Positions 1-8,908 are shown, numbered from the stretch's first letter. The stretch is DNA of 64,000 bases from CBDCUC01 sp965222485 (GCA_965222485.1 CBDCUC010000040.1:248001-312000); one strand, 5' to 3'. Translations and numbers: made by a program. The notes: a model not told the origin generated them from the sequence alone.

Positions 1-345
1 CTCGCGTTGCTGGCGCCAGTACTGGGAATTCTGTTGAACCTGGATCTTAAAACCTATCCCATACTGGTTGCGACCATGTTGGCTGGGACCCCGGCCATCA
101 GCTTTTTAGGGTCAATAGGGGCCGCTCTCACATTGAAGGCGCGTCGAGGAGGCCTGCTTCTGGCACTTCTCGTCCTGCCACTTTATGTCCCAACCTTGAT
201 CTTTGGCATTACAACGATCTCAAGTGCGATGTTATCTCCCGGTGGCGCGACGCAATCCTTCCTGATTCTTGCCGCTATATCGCTGGGCTCGCTCGTGATC
301 GGCCCGCTCGCGTCCGCCATGGCGATCCGTTATCAGATGCAATGA
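1..345 (+). CDS. ccmB: Heme exporter protein CcmB (3' end only)
   Basis: The reading frame is open from the first base, so the N-terminus lies outside the window. The visible 114 residues are strongly hydrophobic, with at least three membrane segments, and match the C-terminal half of CcmB, the membrane subunit of the CcmAB ABC transporter of cytochrome c maturation system I. The family works with CcmA to release holo-CcmE from CcmCD. The gene is followed within 60 bases by ccmC, ccmD and then ccmG on the same strand, which supports the call. ccmA should lie just upstream of the window. Confidence 0.9.
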   Translation, partial: LALLAPVLGILLNLDLKTYPILVATMLAGTPAISFLGSIGAALTLKARRGGLLLALLVLPLYVPTLIFGITTISSAMLSPGGATQSFLILAAISLGSLVIGPLASAMAIRYQMQ

Positions 346-397
346 GGCATAAGCGCCTTCATTGCGCCCACTAACCGGACAACTTACATTTCAAGCT

Positions 398-1156
398 ATG
401 CAAGAACAGTCGCTAACACAAAGGCTCGCCAACCCGACACGCTTCATGGCGTTGTCCGGCGCTCTGCTGCCGTGGGTTGCCGGTCTGGCCACCCTGTTGC
501 TGATCTACGGTCTCTATCGCAGCTTCTCCGCACCGCCCGACTACCAACAGGGCGAGACCGTGCGGATTATGTTTATCCACGTGCCCTCTGCCTGGCTTGC
601 CATGATGGCATATGTGATTGTGGCGATCTCCAGTTTTGGCCTCCTGGTTTTCCGCCACCCGCTGGCGGACGTATCTGCAAAGGCCGCCGTGCCGCTGGGC
701 GCGGCATTCACAGCGCTCGCGTTGATAACGGGGTCGCTTTGGGGCAAGCCGATGTGGGGAACCTATTGGGTGTGGGACGCGCGTCTGACGTCGGTTCTGA
801 TGTTGTTGTTCCTGTACCTCGGGCTGATGGCATTGCGCTCATCGCTGGACGACGAGGCATTGGCCGGAAAACTGACAGCCGTTCTTGCGTTGGTTGGCGT
901 TGTTTTGCTGCCGGTTATCAAGTTTTCGGTCGATTGGTGGAACACGCTCCACCAGCCGTCGACGGGCCTTACTTCGACAGTCCACTACTCCATTCGAATC
1001 CCGCTGTTGATTATGGCAGCTGGCTTTAGCGCAATGTTCATCGCAATGCATTTGCAGGCGATGCGCAATGAGATCTTGCGCCGGCGCGTCAAAGCACTTC
1101 GTGTCGCAGAGGTCGAGCGAGCGCGCTCGGCCGAATTGGCCGCAGCAGGGGAGTGA
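398..1156 (+). CDS. ccmC: Heme exporter/chaperone-loading protein CcmC
   Basis: CcmC binds heme in the inner membrane and loads it onto the chaperone CcmE. The 252-residue product has six hydrophobic segments and the tryptophan-rich WWD motif at about residues 115-131 (WGKPMWGTYWVWDARLT). This is flanked by two conserved histidines, His61 (FIHVPSAW) and His185 (NTLHQPS), the expected axial heme ligands. The reading frame could start at a TTG at 362, but the ATG at 398 gives a family-like N-terminus and is preferred; neither has a strong ribosome binding site. ccmD follows after six bases. Confidence 0.93.
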   Translation: MQEQSLTQRLANPTRFMALSGALLPWVAGLATLLLIYGLYRSFSAPPDYQQGETVRIMFIHVPSAWLAMMAYVIVAISSFGLLVFRHPLADVSAKAAVPLGAAFTALALITGSLWGKPMWGTYWVWDARLTSVLMLLFLYLGLMALRSSLDDEALAGKLTAVLALVGVVLLPVIKFSVDWWNTLHQPSTGLTSTVHYSIRIPLLIMAAGFSAMFIAMHLQAMRNEILRRRVKALRVAEVERARSAELAAAGE

Positions 1157-1162
1157 CGCTAG

Positions 1163-1351
1163 ATGGAGTTCACAACACAACATGCTCCCTTCATCATCGG
1201 TTCCTATGCGGCGGTAGTAGTTGTCGTCGCAGGCTTAATCGCCTGGCTTATCATCGATGCAAGACGACAGCGCCGATTGTTGGCGGATCTTGATGCCCGA
1301 GGCGTCAAGCGCCGGTCGGCGCAATCAGGTGGTCCGGGGACAGCTGCGTAG
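1163..1351 (+). CDS. ccmD: Heme exporter protein CcmD
   Basis: This is a 62-residue protein with one membrane helix (about residues 12-32) followed by a very basic stretch (DARRQRRLL). That is the typical build of CcmD, the small partner that stabilises the CcmC-CcmE complex. The sequence of such a short protein is weak evidence by itself, but its position six bases after ccmC and before ccmG makes the assignment secure. Confidence 0.85.
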   Translation: MEFTTQHAPFIIGSYAAVVVVVAGLIAWLIIDARRQRRLLADLDARGVKRRSAQSGGPGTAA

Positions 1352-1422
1352 CCGAACTGTGGTGTGCTTTATGCTAGAGCACGCACCTGTCAAAGGTCAT
1401 TGCCAGGAGAATTCAATCAATC

Positions 1423-2061
1423 ATGGTGACGGAAAGTGAAACTCGGGACGAGGCCGGCGCGGCTGAACGCCCTGCCCGCCAACGCAATAACTGGGTCCTT
1501 GCACCAGTTGCGATATTTGCGTTGCTTGCAATCCTGTTCGCGTTTGCTCTGACGACAGGCGACCCGTCCAAACTGCCGTCGGCACTGATCGGCAAACCAG
1601 CACCCCAGTCCGTATATCGTCCGGTCAGCGGTCTCACCTATGCCGGTCGCCCTGTCGACGGATTCTCCACCGCCGATCTGGGCAACGGCAAAGTTTCCGT
1701 GGTCAATTTCTGGGCGTCTTGGTGCGGACCCTGCGTCGAAGAGCATGCCCATTTGACCGACCTGGTGAAAACGAGCGGTGTCGATCTTTACGGCGTGAAC
1801 TACAAAGACACCGAAGACGCAGCCCGCCGCTTCATTACACTTCACGGCAACCCCTACAAGGCGATCGGAATCGACCCACAGGGCCGCGCTGCAATCGAAT
1901 GGGGCGTTTACGGCATGCCTGAAACATTTGTCGTCGATGGTGACGGCCGCATTGCATTCAAGCACGTTGGTCCCGTTTCTGCGCGTTCACTTCAGGAACA
2001 ACTGTTGCCAGCGATTGAAAAGGCACGCGCTCAAAAGCCTGCCGCGGCGTCAAAGTCATGA
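1423..2061 (+). CDS. ccmG: Thiol:disulfide interchange protein CcmG/DsbE
   Basis: This is a membrane-anchored periplasmic thioredoxin that reduces apocytochrome c haem-binding cysteines. The 212 residues comprise a short cytoplasmic tail, one N-terminal membrane anchor (about 22-43) and a thioredoxin fold with the active site WCGPC at 100-104. The later part holds the YGMPETFVVDGDG segment typical of CcmG with its cis-proline. The start ATG has a good AGGAGA site ten bases upstream. It closes the ccm operon; the next gene is convergent. Confidence 0.93.
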   Translation: MVTESETRDEAGAAERPARQRNNWVLAPVAIFALLAILFAFALTTGDPSKLPSALIGKPAPQSVYRPVSGLTYAGRPVDGFSTADLGNGKVSVVNFWASWCGPCVEEHAHLTDLVKTSGVDLYGVNYKDTEDAARRFITLHGNPYKAIGIDPQGRAAIEWGVYGMPETFVVDGDGRIAFKHVGPVSARSLQEQLLPAIEKARAQKPAAASKS

Positions 2062-2121
2062 TACGGAAATCGTGACGGCGAGATAAAAGTAAGGGGCGAA
2101 CATGGCGCGAAAGACCGTCGG

Positions 2122-2760
2122 CTAGATATTTTCGAATTGACCTGTTTCGGTGTCGAGAACTGACAGTTTACCTTCTGCTATGCCGAAATGCGCGCCGTGC
2201 AGCGACAATGCCCCTTTGCTTTCCAAGTCCGCAATGAAGGGAAAAGTGCGCAGGTTTTTCAATGACGTTTGAATGCCGGCCAGTTCAAGCTCAAGCTGCA
2301 GCTCTTCGCGAGCCTTTTCCTGGTTCCTGAACAAGGTCTGCGCGCGTGTTTCCGTCAGCATCGAGACCCACTTGGATACAAACTGGGTTTCGGGCTGCGC
2401 GCCCGGCTCCTGCGCAAGAGCTGCGGCAATGCCACCACAACTTGCGTGGCCCAGCACGACAATATCCTTCACCTTCAATCCCAGAACTGCAAATTCAACA
2501 GCGGCGCTGACGCCGTGATAGCCACCACCGGTTTCAAATGGCGGAACAAGATTTGCAACATTTCGCACCACGAACAGCTCGCCCGGCAGGGCATTAAATA
2601 TCCGCTCCGGCTCAACACGGCTGTCGCAACACGAAATAATAAGAACCTGAGGGCTTTGCCCTTTCTCAGTGAGTTCTCTGTAACGCGCTGCAAGTTGCGT
2701 GTAATCCGCATCACGGAAACGATGATATCTATCGACAAGGTATGCAGGGAACATCGCCAT
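2122..2760 (-). CDS. Beta-class carbonic anhydrase
   Basis: It interconverts CO2 and bicarbonate in the cytoplasm. The 212-residue product shows the beta-class zinc site: Cys44 with the Asp46/Arg48 pair (CCDSR) and His105/Cys108 (GHASCGG). All catalytic residues are therefore present, and the length is normal. On the minus strand an AGGAGA sequence lies about ten bases before the ATG at 2760; a second ATG two codons later is possible. It lies 3' to 3' with ccmG. The gene could be called cynT/can-like, but the subfamily cannot be fixed here. Confidence 0.93.
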   Translation of the reverse strand: MAMFPAYLVDRYHRFRDADYTQLAARYRELTEKGQSPQVLIISCCDSRVEPERIFNALPGELFVVRNVANLVPPFETGGGYHGVSAAVEFAVLGLKVKDIVVLGHASCGGIAAALAQEPGAQPETQFVSKWVSMLTETRAQTLFRNQEKAREELQLELELAGIQTSLKNLRTFPFIADLESKGALSLHGAHFGIAEGKLSVLDTETGQFENI

Positions 2761-2971
2761 TTTTTACTCGTCTCCTCACAGCCCGCCAAGCGACCCAAAC
2801 ACGGTCGCAGGAAAATCATAACGACAGATCAGTTTTAAGAATAATGTTGAAGAACCCATTGGAGGGGGCAGACGCCAAGTGGCCTGCCTCACTCCGGGTA
2901 ATCGATGATCGCGTCTGGCGCAAGCGTATTGGCACCCACGCCGCGCAACATCCGCTCCTATTGCTTGCGCA

Positions 2972-4171
2972 TCACGTATCCACCGCCGCCTGTTGGGGCT
3001 TCCTGCTGCTAGCCGACAACAACAAGAACCCTACAACCGCAGAGATTATAGAACCAACCAGTACACCGACGCGGATATCGGCAGCATATGCTGGATCGTC
3101 GAACGCCAGCATGCCGATGAACAAGCTCATGGTGAACCCGATACCGGCCAAGCAGCCCGCGCCGAGAATCTGGCCCCAATTCGTGCCTGCGGGGAGTTCG
3201 CTGATTTTGAGCGACACGGCCAGCCAGGAAAATAAGAACACCCCAATCGGTTTTCCCAGAACGAGACCAAGCACAATGCCGAGTGTAAGTGTGCCCAACA
3301 GGCTATCGATGCCAAGCCCGGTCAATGCAACACCTGCGTTACCGAATGCAAAAAGTGGCAAGACGCCGTACTTGACCCACGGATGCAACTCCGCCTCGGT
3401 TCGCTCCAAAGGACCTGCGTGCACATCAGGGTTGCCGCTGGCATAAAGCGGTATAGCCAGACCCGTGACCACTCCCGCCAGTGTAGCGTGCACACCTGAT
3501 TTCAAAACACAGACCCAAACAACTAGTCCGACCAAAATATATGGCCAGCGCCTTTCAACGCCTGAGATATTGAGCAGGCCGAGTAGCACGACACCTGCGG
3601 CAGCCAATGCCAGCGCCAACACCGACAGTTTCGCCGTATAAAACAGCGCGATGATGATAATGGCACCCAGGTCATCGATGATCGCAACGGCAAGCAGGAA
3701 GATTTTCAAGGAACTTGGGATCCGGGAACCCAGCATGGCCATGACGCCGACGGCGAAAGCGATATCGGTCGCTGCCGGTATTGCCCACCCTTGCGAAGTT
3801 ACGGGATCGGCATAATTGAGCGCCAAGTAAACCAGTGCCGGACACAACATGCCGCCGACCGCCGCGAATGCTGGCAACGCAGCGCGGCTGGTAGAGGACA
3901 GTTCGCCAACCAGCAACTCACGCTTGATCTCCAAACCCACCAGAAAAAAGAAAATCGCCATCAGCCCATCGTTAATCCACAGCAGAAGTGGCTTATCGAG
4001 ATTCAGCGGGCCAAACCGAAACGTGACCGGCGTGTTTTGAAATTGGCTGTAAAGCGGTGCCCACTCACTATTGGCTAAAACGAGTGCTGCAATGGCTGCA
4101 AACAGCAGAAACAGACCGCCGGTTGCCTCATGCTTGATGAACGCCAGGGCGCCCGTTATCGATTCTTTCAC
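2972..4171 (-). CDS. nhaA: Na+/H+ antiporter NhaA
   Basis: NhaA is an inner-membrane antiporter that expels Na+ in exchange for protons and serves salt and pH homeostasis. The 399 residues form about twelve membrane segments. The ion-binding aspartates are visible: Asp136 (ATDIAFAVGV) and the Asp166-Asp167 pair (AIIDDLGAI), equivalent to Asp133, Asp163 and Asp164 of E. coli. The start is a GTG at 4171, supported by a GGAGG site about ten bases upstream. It lies about 210 bases downstream of the pyridoxal kinase stop region and upstream of carbonic anhydrase on the same strand. A functional link to bicarbonate/pH balance is only inferred. Confidence 0.95.
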   Translation of the reverse strand: MKESITGALAFIKHEATGGLFLLFAAIAALVLANSEWAPLYSQFQNTPVTFRFGPLNLDKPLLLWINDGLMAIFFFLVGLEIKRELLVGELSSTSRAALPAFAAVGGMLCPALVYLALNYADPVTSQGWAIPAATDIAFAVGVMAMLGSRIPSSLKIFLLAVAIIDDLGAIIIIALFYTAKLSVLALALAAAGVVLLGLLNISGVERRWPYILVGLVVWVCVLKSGVHATLAGVVTGLAIPLYASGNPDVHAGPLERTEAELHPWVKYGVLPLFAFGNAGVALTGLGIDSLLGTLTLGIVLGLVLGKPIGVFLFSWLAVSLKISELPAGTNWGQILGAGCLAGIGFTMSLFIGMLAFDDPAYAADIRVGVLVGSIISAVVGFLLLSASSRKPQQAAVDT

Positions 4172-4307
4172 GGTTTCTTTTCCTCCAGCAGTGCCCGGTG
4201 CAGTTGTGGCGATCTATAGGTCTAAGTGACCCAAGCCTTCAAGGCGCGATGGTTGCGTGATTGACGAGCCGTGGTCAATAGACTGGTCTTCATCATACGA
4301 AGCAACT

Positions 4308-5147
4308 TTAGGTCTGGACTTCCACTGGTTCGATTGCAACTGGCGCCGCGCCGATCATTTGACCAATTTGTCTGAGTAGGCCGGACTGCGGGTTACGCTC
4401 CACTCCCTGCAACGCTTGATGAAGCCCGCCAACGGCACCTGCTAACGCCTCACGAGGCGTAAGTCCATTAAGGAGCAGCCCAGCGAAATGCGCGGTTAGA
4501 AAGTCCCCCGTTCCCTTAGGCGCGCGCGCTAATCTGGAGACACGGCACAACGAGGCTTCGCCATCCGCAATAAGCATCGTGCCAAGCTCTGGCTGCTCGT
4601 TTAACGGAATGGACGTTGCAATGACATTTGCGCACTTAATCGATCTAGCCGCCCGTATCGCGCTGCTGGGGTTAACGACCGTGCCATTGCTCAACCACTG
4701 AAGCTCGAACCTGTTTGGCGTCAAATAATCGGCTAGGCCTAATAGTGTGTCGCGGATGGCCTGCGCAGCCTCAACGTCGATGTAGAGCCCGCTCGGGTCA
4801 TCACCAACAACCGGGTCGCAGATGACAGAGATGTCGCCGGCAACGTCACGCATATCTTGGACGAGTTTGCTGGCAAAGGCGACGTGGGATGGTGTCGGCA
4901 AATACCCTATGAGCATTGCATCGACTTCAGCGAGCCAGCCATTATCTGTGAGGGCGTGCTGCATTGAGTGAAGCCTGTCGATGGACACCGAACCGCCGCC
5001 GACATGTCGCATGCCTGCGTGATTGGAAAGTAGAACAGTCGGCAGGCCGATTACCTCGTGGCCGAGCCTTTCCAATACCGGCTGCGCGGCGCGCAGACCG
5101 ACCTCTCCCCAAGCGACATAAGAAGAAAGGACAATAATCCGGGCCAT
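4308..5147 (-). CDS. pdxY: Pyridoxal kinase (PdxY/PdxK type)
   Basis: It phosphorylates pyridoxal in the vitamin B6 salvage pathway. The 279-residue ribokinase-fold protein begins with the typical ARIIVLSSYVAWGEVG segment. It has the magnesium/ATP region CDPVVGDD (110-117), LTPNRFEL (142-149) and the anion-hole motif KGTGD (221-225), with Asp225 as catalytic base. The length fits PdxY. PdxY and PdxK cannot be separated reliably by eye, so the symbol is a best guess. It is divergent from the CitE-like lyase gene, with about 220 bases between the two starts. Confidence 0.88.
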   Translation of the reverse strand: MARIIVLSSYVAWGEVGLRAAQPVLERLGHEVIGLPTVLLSNHAGMRHVGGGSVSIDRLHSMQHALTDNGWLAEVDAMLIGYLPTPSHVAFASKLVQDMRDVAGDISVICDPVVGDDPSGLYIDVEAAQAIRDTLLGLADYLTPNRFELQWLSNGTVVNPSSAIRAARSIKCANVIATSIPLNEQPELGTMLIADGEASLCRVSRLARAPKGTGDFLTAHFAGLLLNGLTPREALAGAVGGLHQALQGVERNPQSGLLRQIGQMIGAAPVAIEPVEVQT

Positions 5148-5371
5148 GTTGCAATCCTGATCCAGCTATTGCGCCACGCTCACAGCAATAGCATGGCGGG
5201 GCAAAATGTCCGGTTGCGCCGAGGCTCGAATGATTTAGTGCGGGCCTCTGATTTTGAATGAAAGTGTACAAGTCCCATCAGTGCAATTGCTAATCGCGCA
5301 ATTTCTGCTAGAGGGGCCTCCTGGACTTGCCCATAATGCCGGTTCAGCCGGCCAGCCAAGAAGGTCACAAC

Positions 5372-6256
5372 ATGATTGTCCGGCCCCGCCGCAGTGTTCT
5401 TTATATGCCTGGCTCAAACGAACGGGCGCTTGAAAAAGCAAAGTCTATTTCCGCCGATTCATTGATTCTCGATTTGGAAGACTCCGTCGCACCTGAGTCG
5501 AAAGTGGAAGCCCGCGAGAAAGTCTGCGCCGCCGTCAAGGCGGGCGGTTACGGCGGGCGCGAAATCGTAATCCGCGTGAATGCACTGGAAACCCCATGGG
5601 GTACCGGCGATCTTCTTGCTGCCTGCGCCTCCGGCCCTGACGCCATCCTCATACCCAAGGTATCGCATTCCGGCGACATCACGAGCGCTGCGAAGATACT
5701 TGCAGCCGAGCATGTGGAACAAAAGACTCGACTTTGGGCAATGATGGAAACGCCCATGTCGATCATTAATGCGCGCGAGATTGCCGCCACCAGCGCCGAC
5801 CCTGCCAACCGCATGTCCTGTCTCGTGCTCGGCACCAACGATCTGTTGAAGGAAAGCCGCGCACGCGCGCAGCAGGAACGATTTGCGGTTGTGCCGTGGC
5901 TAGCCATGACGCTTGTTGCGGCACGCGCATACAACCTCGACGTTCTTGACGGGGTCTACAACGATTTCAGGGACGACGCAGGTTTGCGCGCGGAATGCGA
6001 ACATGGGCGCACGCTGGGCATGGACGGGAAAACGCTTATCCATCCCTCGCAAGTTGCTCCTTGCAACGAGATCTTCTCGCCGACCGAGGACGAAGTCGAA
6101 TGGGCGCGCAAGATCATCGCTGAGTTCAGCAAGCCCGAGAACGCCCATAAAGGCGTGATCACGGTAGAAGGCCGGATGGTTGAGCGGTTGCATAACGTCA
6201 TGGCTGAGCGCACTGTTTCGATCGCCGATGCCATTGCCGAATTGAACTCCGCATAA
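5372..6256 (+). CDS. HpcH/HpaI-fold CoA-ester lyase (CitE / malyl-CoA lyase family)
   Basis: This is a 294-residue TIM-barrel lyase of the citrate lyase beta/malyl-CoA lyase family, which cleaves or forms CoA thioesters of hydroxy acids with Mg2+. Characteristic segments are RSVLYMPGSNERAL (7-20), LDLEDSV (33-39), the metal-binding Glu126 (METP) and GMDGKTLIHPSQ (216-227). The ATG at 5372 is chosen because AAGAAGG lies eight bases upstream; a TTG at 5327 opens the same frame. Candidate substrates are malyl-CoA, beta-methylmalyl-CoA or citramalyl-CoA. No acyl-carrier or alpha subunit of citrate lyase is nearby, so a true CitE is unlikely. It converges on the next aldolase gene. Confidence 0.85.
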   Translation: MIVRPRRSVLYMPGSNERALEKAKSISADSLILDLEDSVAPESKVEAREKVCAAVKAGGYGGREIVIRVNALETPWGTGDLLAACASGPDAILIPKVSHSGDITSAAKILAAEHVEQKTRLWAMMETPMSIINAREIAATSADPANRMSCLVLGTNDLLKESRARAQQERFAVVPWLAMTLVAARAYNLDVLDGVYNDFRDDAGLRAECEHGRTLGMDGKTLIHPSQVAPCNEIFSPTEDEVEWARKIIAEFSKPENAHKGVITVEGRMVERLHNVMAERTVSIADAIAELNSA

Positions 6257-6271
6257 CACGGACTGCTGGCA

Positions 6272-7042
6272 TTACCCTCTTGCCGCGCGAACTTGCGCCT
6301 TTGCTCCATCCACCAACAATCGCGCGTCGCCTTGCAGCGTGCAGATTTGAAAACCTTCTGCAAAGCGCTTCCGTGCCGTGGCGGGACCGTCCGTATGAAC
6401 AGCCGTAATCAGTTCTCGCTCCCTAGCCGACGAGCAAATGTATTTCATCGCGTCAGTTACGGTTTTGTCGGTAGGTGCCATTGAGGGCGGCACACTGAGC
6501 GCCAGTGACAAATCCCCTGGTCCGACGTAGACCCCGTCCAGCCCCGGTGTGCGCAGAATGTCATCCAGACACTCCAGCGCACCGCGTGTTTCAATCATGG
6601 CCAGCAGAATCGGCTGGTTTGCAGCCTCACGCCAATATGCAGCTCCAGAGCCGGTCTGCGAATATTGCACGGCGCGATTGGGCCCGAACGATCTTTGGCC
6701 GTCGGGTGGATAACGGCAGGCTGAGACGAATGCCTGCGCGTCTTCAGCCGTGCTGATCATCGGGCAGATCACACCGTATGCGCCTGCGTCCAGCACCTTC
6801 ATCGGCATTGCCGGTTCGTTCCACGGAACGCGTACAAACGGTGTCGCACTAGTGGTTGAGATGGCGCGCAACATGTCCACACACACCTGGTAGTCGACCG
6901 CACCATGTTGAAGATCAATCGTAACGCTGTCATAGCCCTGGTGCGCAATCAGTTCCGCAACGTGTGCACTTGCTATGGAGCACCACGCATTCAGTAGTTT
7001 GCTGCCCTCGGAAAGAGCTTCGCGGATCGGATTTGGACGCAT
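6272..7042 (-). CDS. HpcH/HpaI family class II 2-oxo-acid aldolase
   Basis: The 256-residue product belongs to the metal-dependent aldolases that split 4-hydroxy-2-oxo acids to pyruvate plus an aldehyde. It shows the catalytic-histidine motif IDLQHG (42-47), the metal-binding Glu151 in MIETRGAL and VGPGDLS (173-179). The family includes HpcH, RhmA and GarL; the true substrate cannot be told. Its stop lies 15 bases from the stop of the CitE-like lyase on the other strand, so two unrelated subfamilies of the same fold sit tail to tail. No aromatic or sugar-acid catabolic genes are next to it. Confidence 0.85.
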   Translation of the reverse strand: MRPNPIREALSEGSKLLNAWCSIASAHVAELIAHQGYDSVTIDLQHGAVDYQVCVDMLRAISTTSATPFVRVPWNEPAMPMKVLDAGAYGVICPMISTAEDAQAFVSACRYPPDGQRSFGPNRAVQYSQTGSGAAYWREAANQPILLAMIETRGALECLDDILRTPGLDGVYVGPGDLSLALSVPPSMAPTDKTVTDAMKYICSSARERELITAVHTDGPATARKRFAEGFQICTLQGDARLLVDGAKAQVRAARG

Positions 7043-7864
7043 ACTTCCCTCAAATTGGCCTGGCGCATGATCCTAGCGAGTGCAGCGCCAATTCAAAGCG
7101 CGGCGAGTCGCGGCCATATGCAAGATAGTGTGCATCCGCCCAAAACAAACGAAGGGCGGTGCCATTGGCCCCGCCCTAGGTTGTATTCGTCCCTAGACTT
7201 GGTCTGATTATCGTTCTCTGTCGCTCTTTTCGAGCGTTCCAGGCAGTTCGCGACTGCGGCGCCACCATGTTCGACCCATCCGGCAATGTCAACAATTTAG
7301 ACAGACTATCTGCAAAAGTTCTGCTGGTCTTGACGGTACGAAGCCAGAATACTTGGACCAGTATATTTCGAAAGACTGTAAGCCCGAGCGCCTTAAAGCT
7401 TTTGCACGCCTGCGTTGCAGTATTTTTGGGTCGTTATTGGCTCATCCGGAGGCATAATCATTGCGATGCACAAGAATTATCGCGCTGGATATTGGATTTT
7501 AGTGCCCGGCCGCTCATATCAGGTATTGCGGCTTCTTGGCGCAATAAAATACATAAAAATCAACAGGAAAAATAATGTTGGCCGTTTTGATGACATCGAC
7601 TCCCATTGACTTTTTTGTTGCGACGCAGCATAAACAACCTGAATGCTTGTCGCTAGTGCGAACAGGTCGAAAAATCCAAGCGTGTAAGCCAAGGATATTC
7701 TGCAGGACAACAAGGGCGATCAATCATTAACGCGAACCGCATAAGCTTACACTGCGACCTGACCGACACTCAGCAAGCGACGGAAACAATGGACTTTTCT
7801 TCGGGCGCAAGGCTTCGCTGCCGAGCTGCCTGACAGACAAACCTCTGGGATATTGGCGGTGAAC
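7043..7864. other. Gene-poor region of about 820 bases
   Basis: No convincing coding sequence was found between the aldolase start and the BoxR-like gene. The first part holds an isolated GC-rich hairpin (7153-7177). The middle, roughly 7420-7720, is clearly richer in A and T than the surrounding genes and has several short open frames on both strands without ribosome binding sites or recognisable products. The region probably contains the promoters of the two divergent genes. It may also contain decayed coding sequence or an unannotated small RNA, but I cannot demonstrate either. Confidence 0.6.
7153..7177. repeat. Inverted repeat / hairpin, isolated in intergenic region
   Basis: AGGGCGG (7153-7159) pairs with CCGCCCT (7171-7177), and the loop contains a further GCC/GGC pairing. 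There is no run of T on either side, so it is not a standard intrinsic terminator. It lies 111 bases upstream of the aldolase start. Confidence 0.5.
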
Positions 7865-8842
7865 ATGGCCAACGCAGTCAACGACAACACCCATGAACCG
7901 CGCCGCGGCAACGGCGCGGATGAGGGCGCGTACCTGAAACTCGTCGGCGAACGTGTGAGAGTACAGCGGTTGCGCCGCGGCATGTCGCGCAAAAGCTTGT
8001 CGCAATTGTCGGGCGTTTCGGAACGTTATCTGGCCGAATTGGAGCGCGGCTCTGGCAACGCATCGTTGTTGGTTCTACGCAGCATCGCAGCTGCCCTTGA
8101 CGTTAAGGCGTCAGAGCTTGCAAGCGAAGAAAGCGATCGCCCCGTCGACATGCAGATCGCCGTCGAACAGCTTGAGCGTCTTGGACCCTCCCAGATTGCG
8201 GAAGCACGCCAGATGCTGACCAGTCGATTTGGGCACGCAAACATCGCACCTTCAGGCCGTGTCGCGCTAATCGGCTTACGGGGTGCCGGCAAGACGACGC
8301 TTGGCAGGAAAGCGGCTCACGCACTTGGTATTCCATTCGTCGAATTGGACGATGAAATCGAGCGCCAGTCGGGAATGGACCTCCGCGAACTGGTCGCAGT
8401 TCGTGGAGAGGCTGTTTATCGTAGGCTAGAGCGCGAGTGCCTGGAACATGTGATTAACAACCATCCGCGTGCTGTGATTGCGGTTAGCGGAGGCTTGGTG
8501 TCCGACCCAGGAACCTACGATTTGCTGCTCTCCTCCTGCTATGTCGTTTGGCTGGACACGAGTCCGAGCCAACTTTTTGAACGCGCACGTGCAGTCGTGC
8601 CGCTTCGGCCCAATGGGTTGAGCCGGCAGGCACTGATAGAGCTCGGCAAGGTCGTAAAAGAGCGTGAGCCTATGTATGCCAAGGCGCACAGCAAAATCGA
8701 GACGTCAGAACTGTCGATGCAGGAACTTGTCGAAGAACTGCTGGACATCGTCAAAAGCACAGGCCACTCGGCAGTTAACGGCGGCCGGTCAGGCAAAATT
8801 AGCGTTGCGAAGAACGGCAACGGCGCGCATCACTACTCATAA
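7865..8842 (+). CDS. HTH (Xre) regulator fused to shikimate-kinase-like domain, BoxR/BzdR type
   Basis: The 325-residue protein has an Xre-type helix-turn-helix at about 24-80 (RLRRGMSRKSLSQLSGVSERYLAELE), a linker, and a shikimate-kinase-like domain from about 122. The domain keeps the P-loop GLRGAGKTT (127-135) and a GEAVYRR segment, but the GGG loop is SGG (188-190). In the BoxR/BzdR family this domain senses benzoyl-CoA rather than phosphorylating shikimate. No benzoyl-CoA epoxidation (box) or reduction (bzd) gene is in the window, so the regulator is an orphan here. ATG 7865 was chosen over TTG 7853 because GGCGGTG precedes it. A strong terminator follows, so it is monocistronic. The benzoyl-CoA ligand is inferred from the family. 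Confidence 0.82.
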   Translation: MANAVNDNTHEPRRGNGADEGAYLKLVGERVRVQRLRRGMSRKSLSQLSGVSERYLAELERGSGNASLLVLRSIAAALDVKASELASEESDRPVDMQIAVEQLERLGPSQIAEARQMLTSRFGHANIAPSGRVALIGLRGAGKTTLGRKAAHALGIPFVELDDEIERQSGMDLRELVAVRGEAVYRRLERECLEHVINNHPRAVIAVSGGLVSDPGTYDLLLSSCYVVWLDTSPSQLFERARAVVPLRPNGLSRQALIELGKVVKEREPMYAKAHSKIETSELSMQELVEELLDIVKSTGHSAVNGGRSGKISVAKNGNGAHHYS

Positions 8843-8865
8843 GGACATCACGCAACGGGGGCATT

Positions 8866-8908
8866 ATGGGTGTGCTGGATCAAAATTGGTCCGGCCACCC
8901 ATTTTTTT
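8866..8908 (+). terminator. Rho-independent terminator after the BoxR-like gene
   Basis: ATGGGTG (8866-8872) and GCTGGATC (8874-8881) pair with GGTCCGGC (8888-8895) and CACCCAT (8896-8902), leaving one bulged T and the loop AAAATT. A run of seven T follows directly (8902-8908). All 15 pairs form if G-U pairs are allowed. Confidence 0.88.

Noticed and set aside
7267..7609. Open frames of 64 and 102 codons in the gap before the BoxR-like gene
   Set aside because: They lack ribosome binding sites, overlap each other in different frames and resemble no family; AT-rich DNA and chance explain them.
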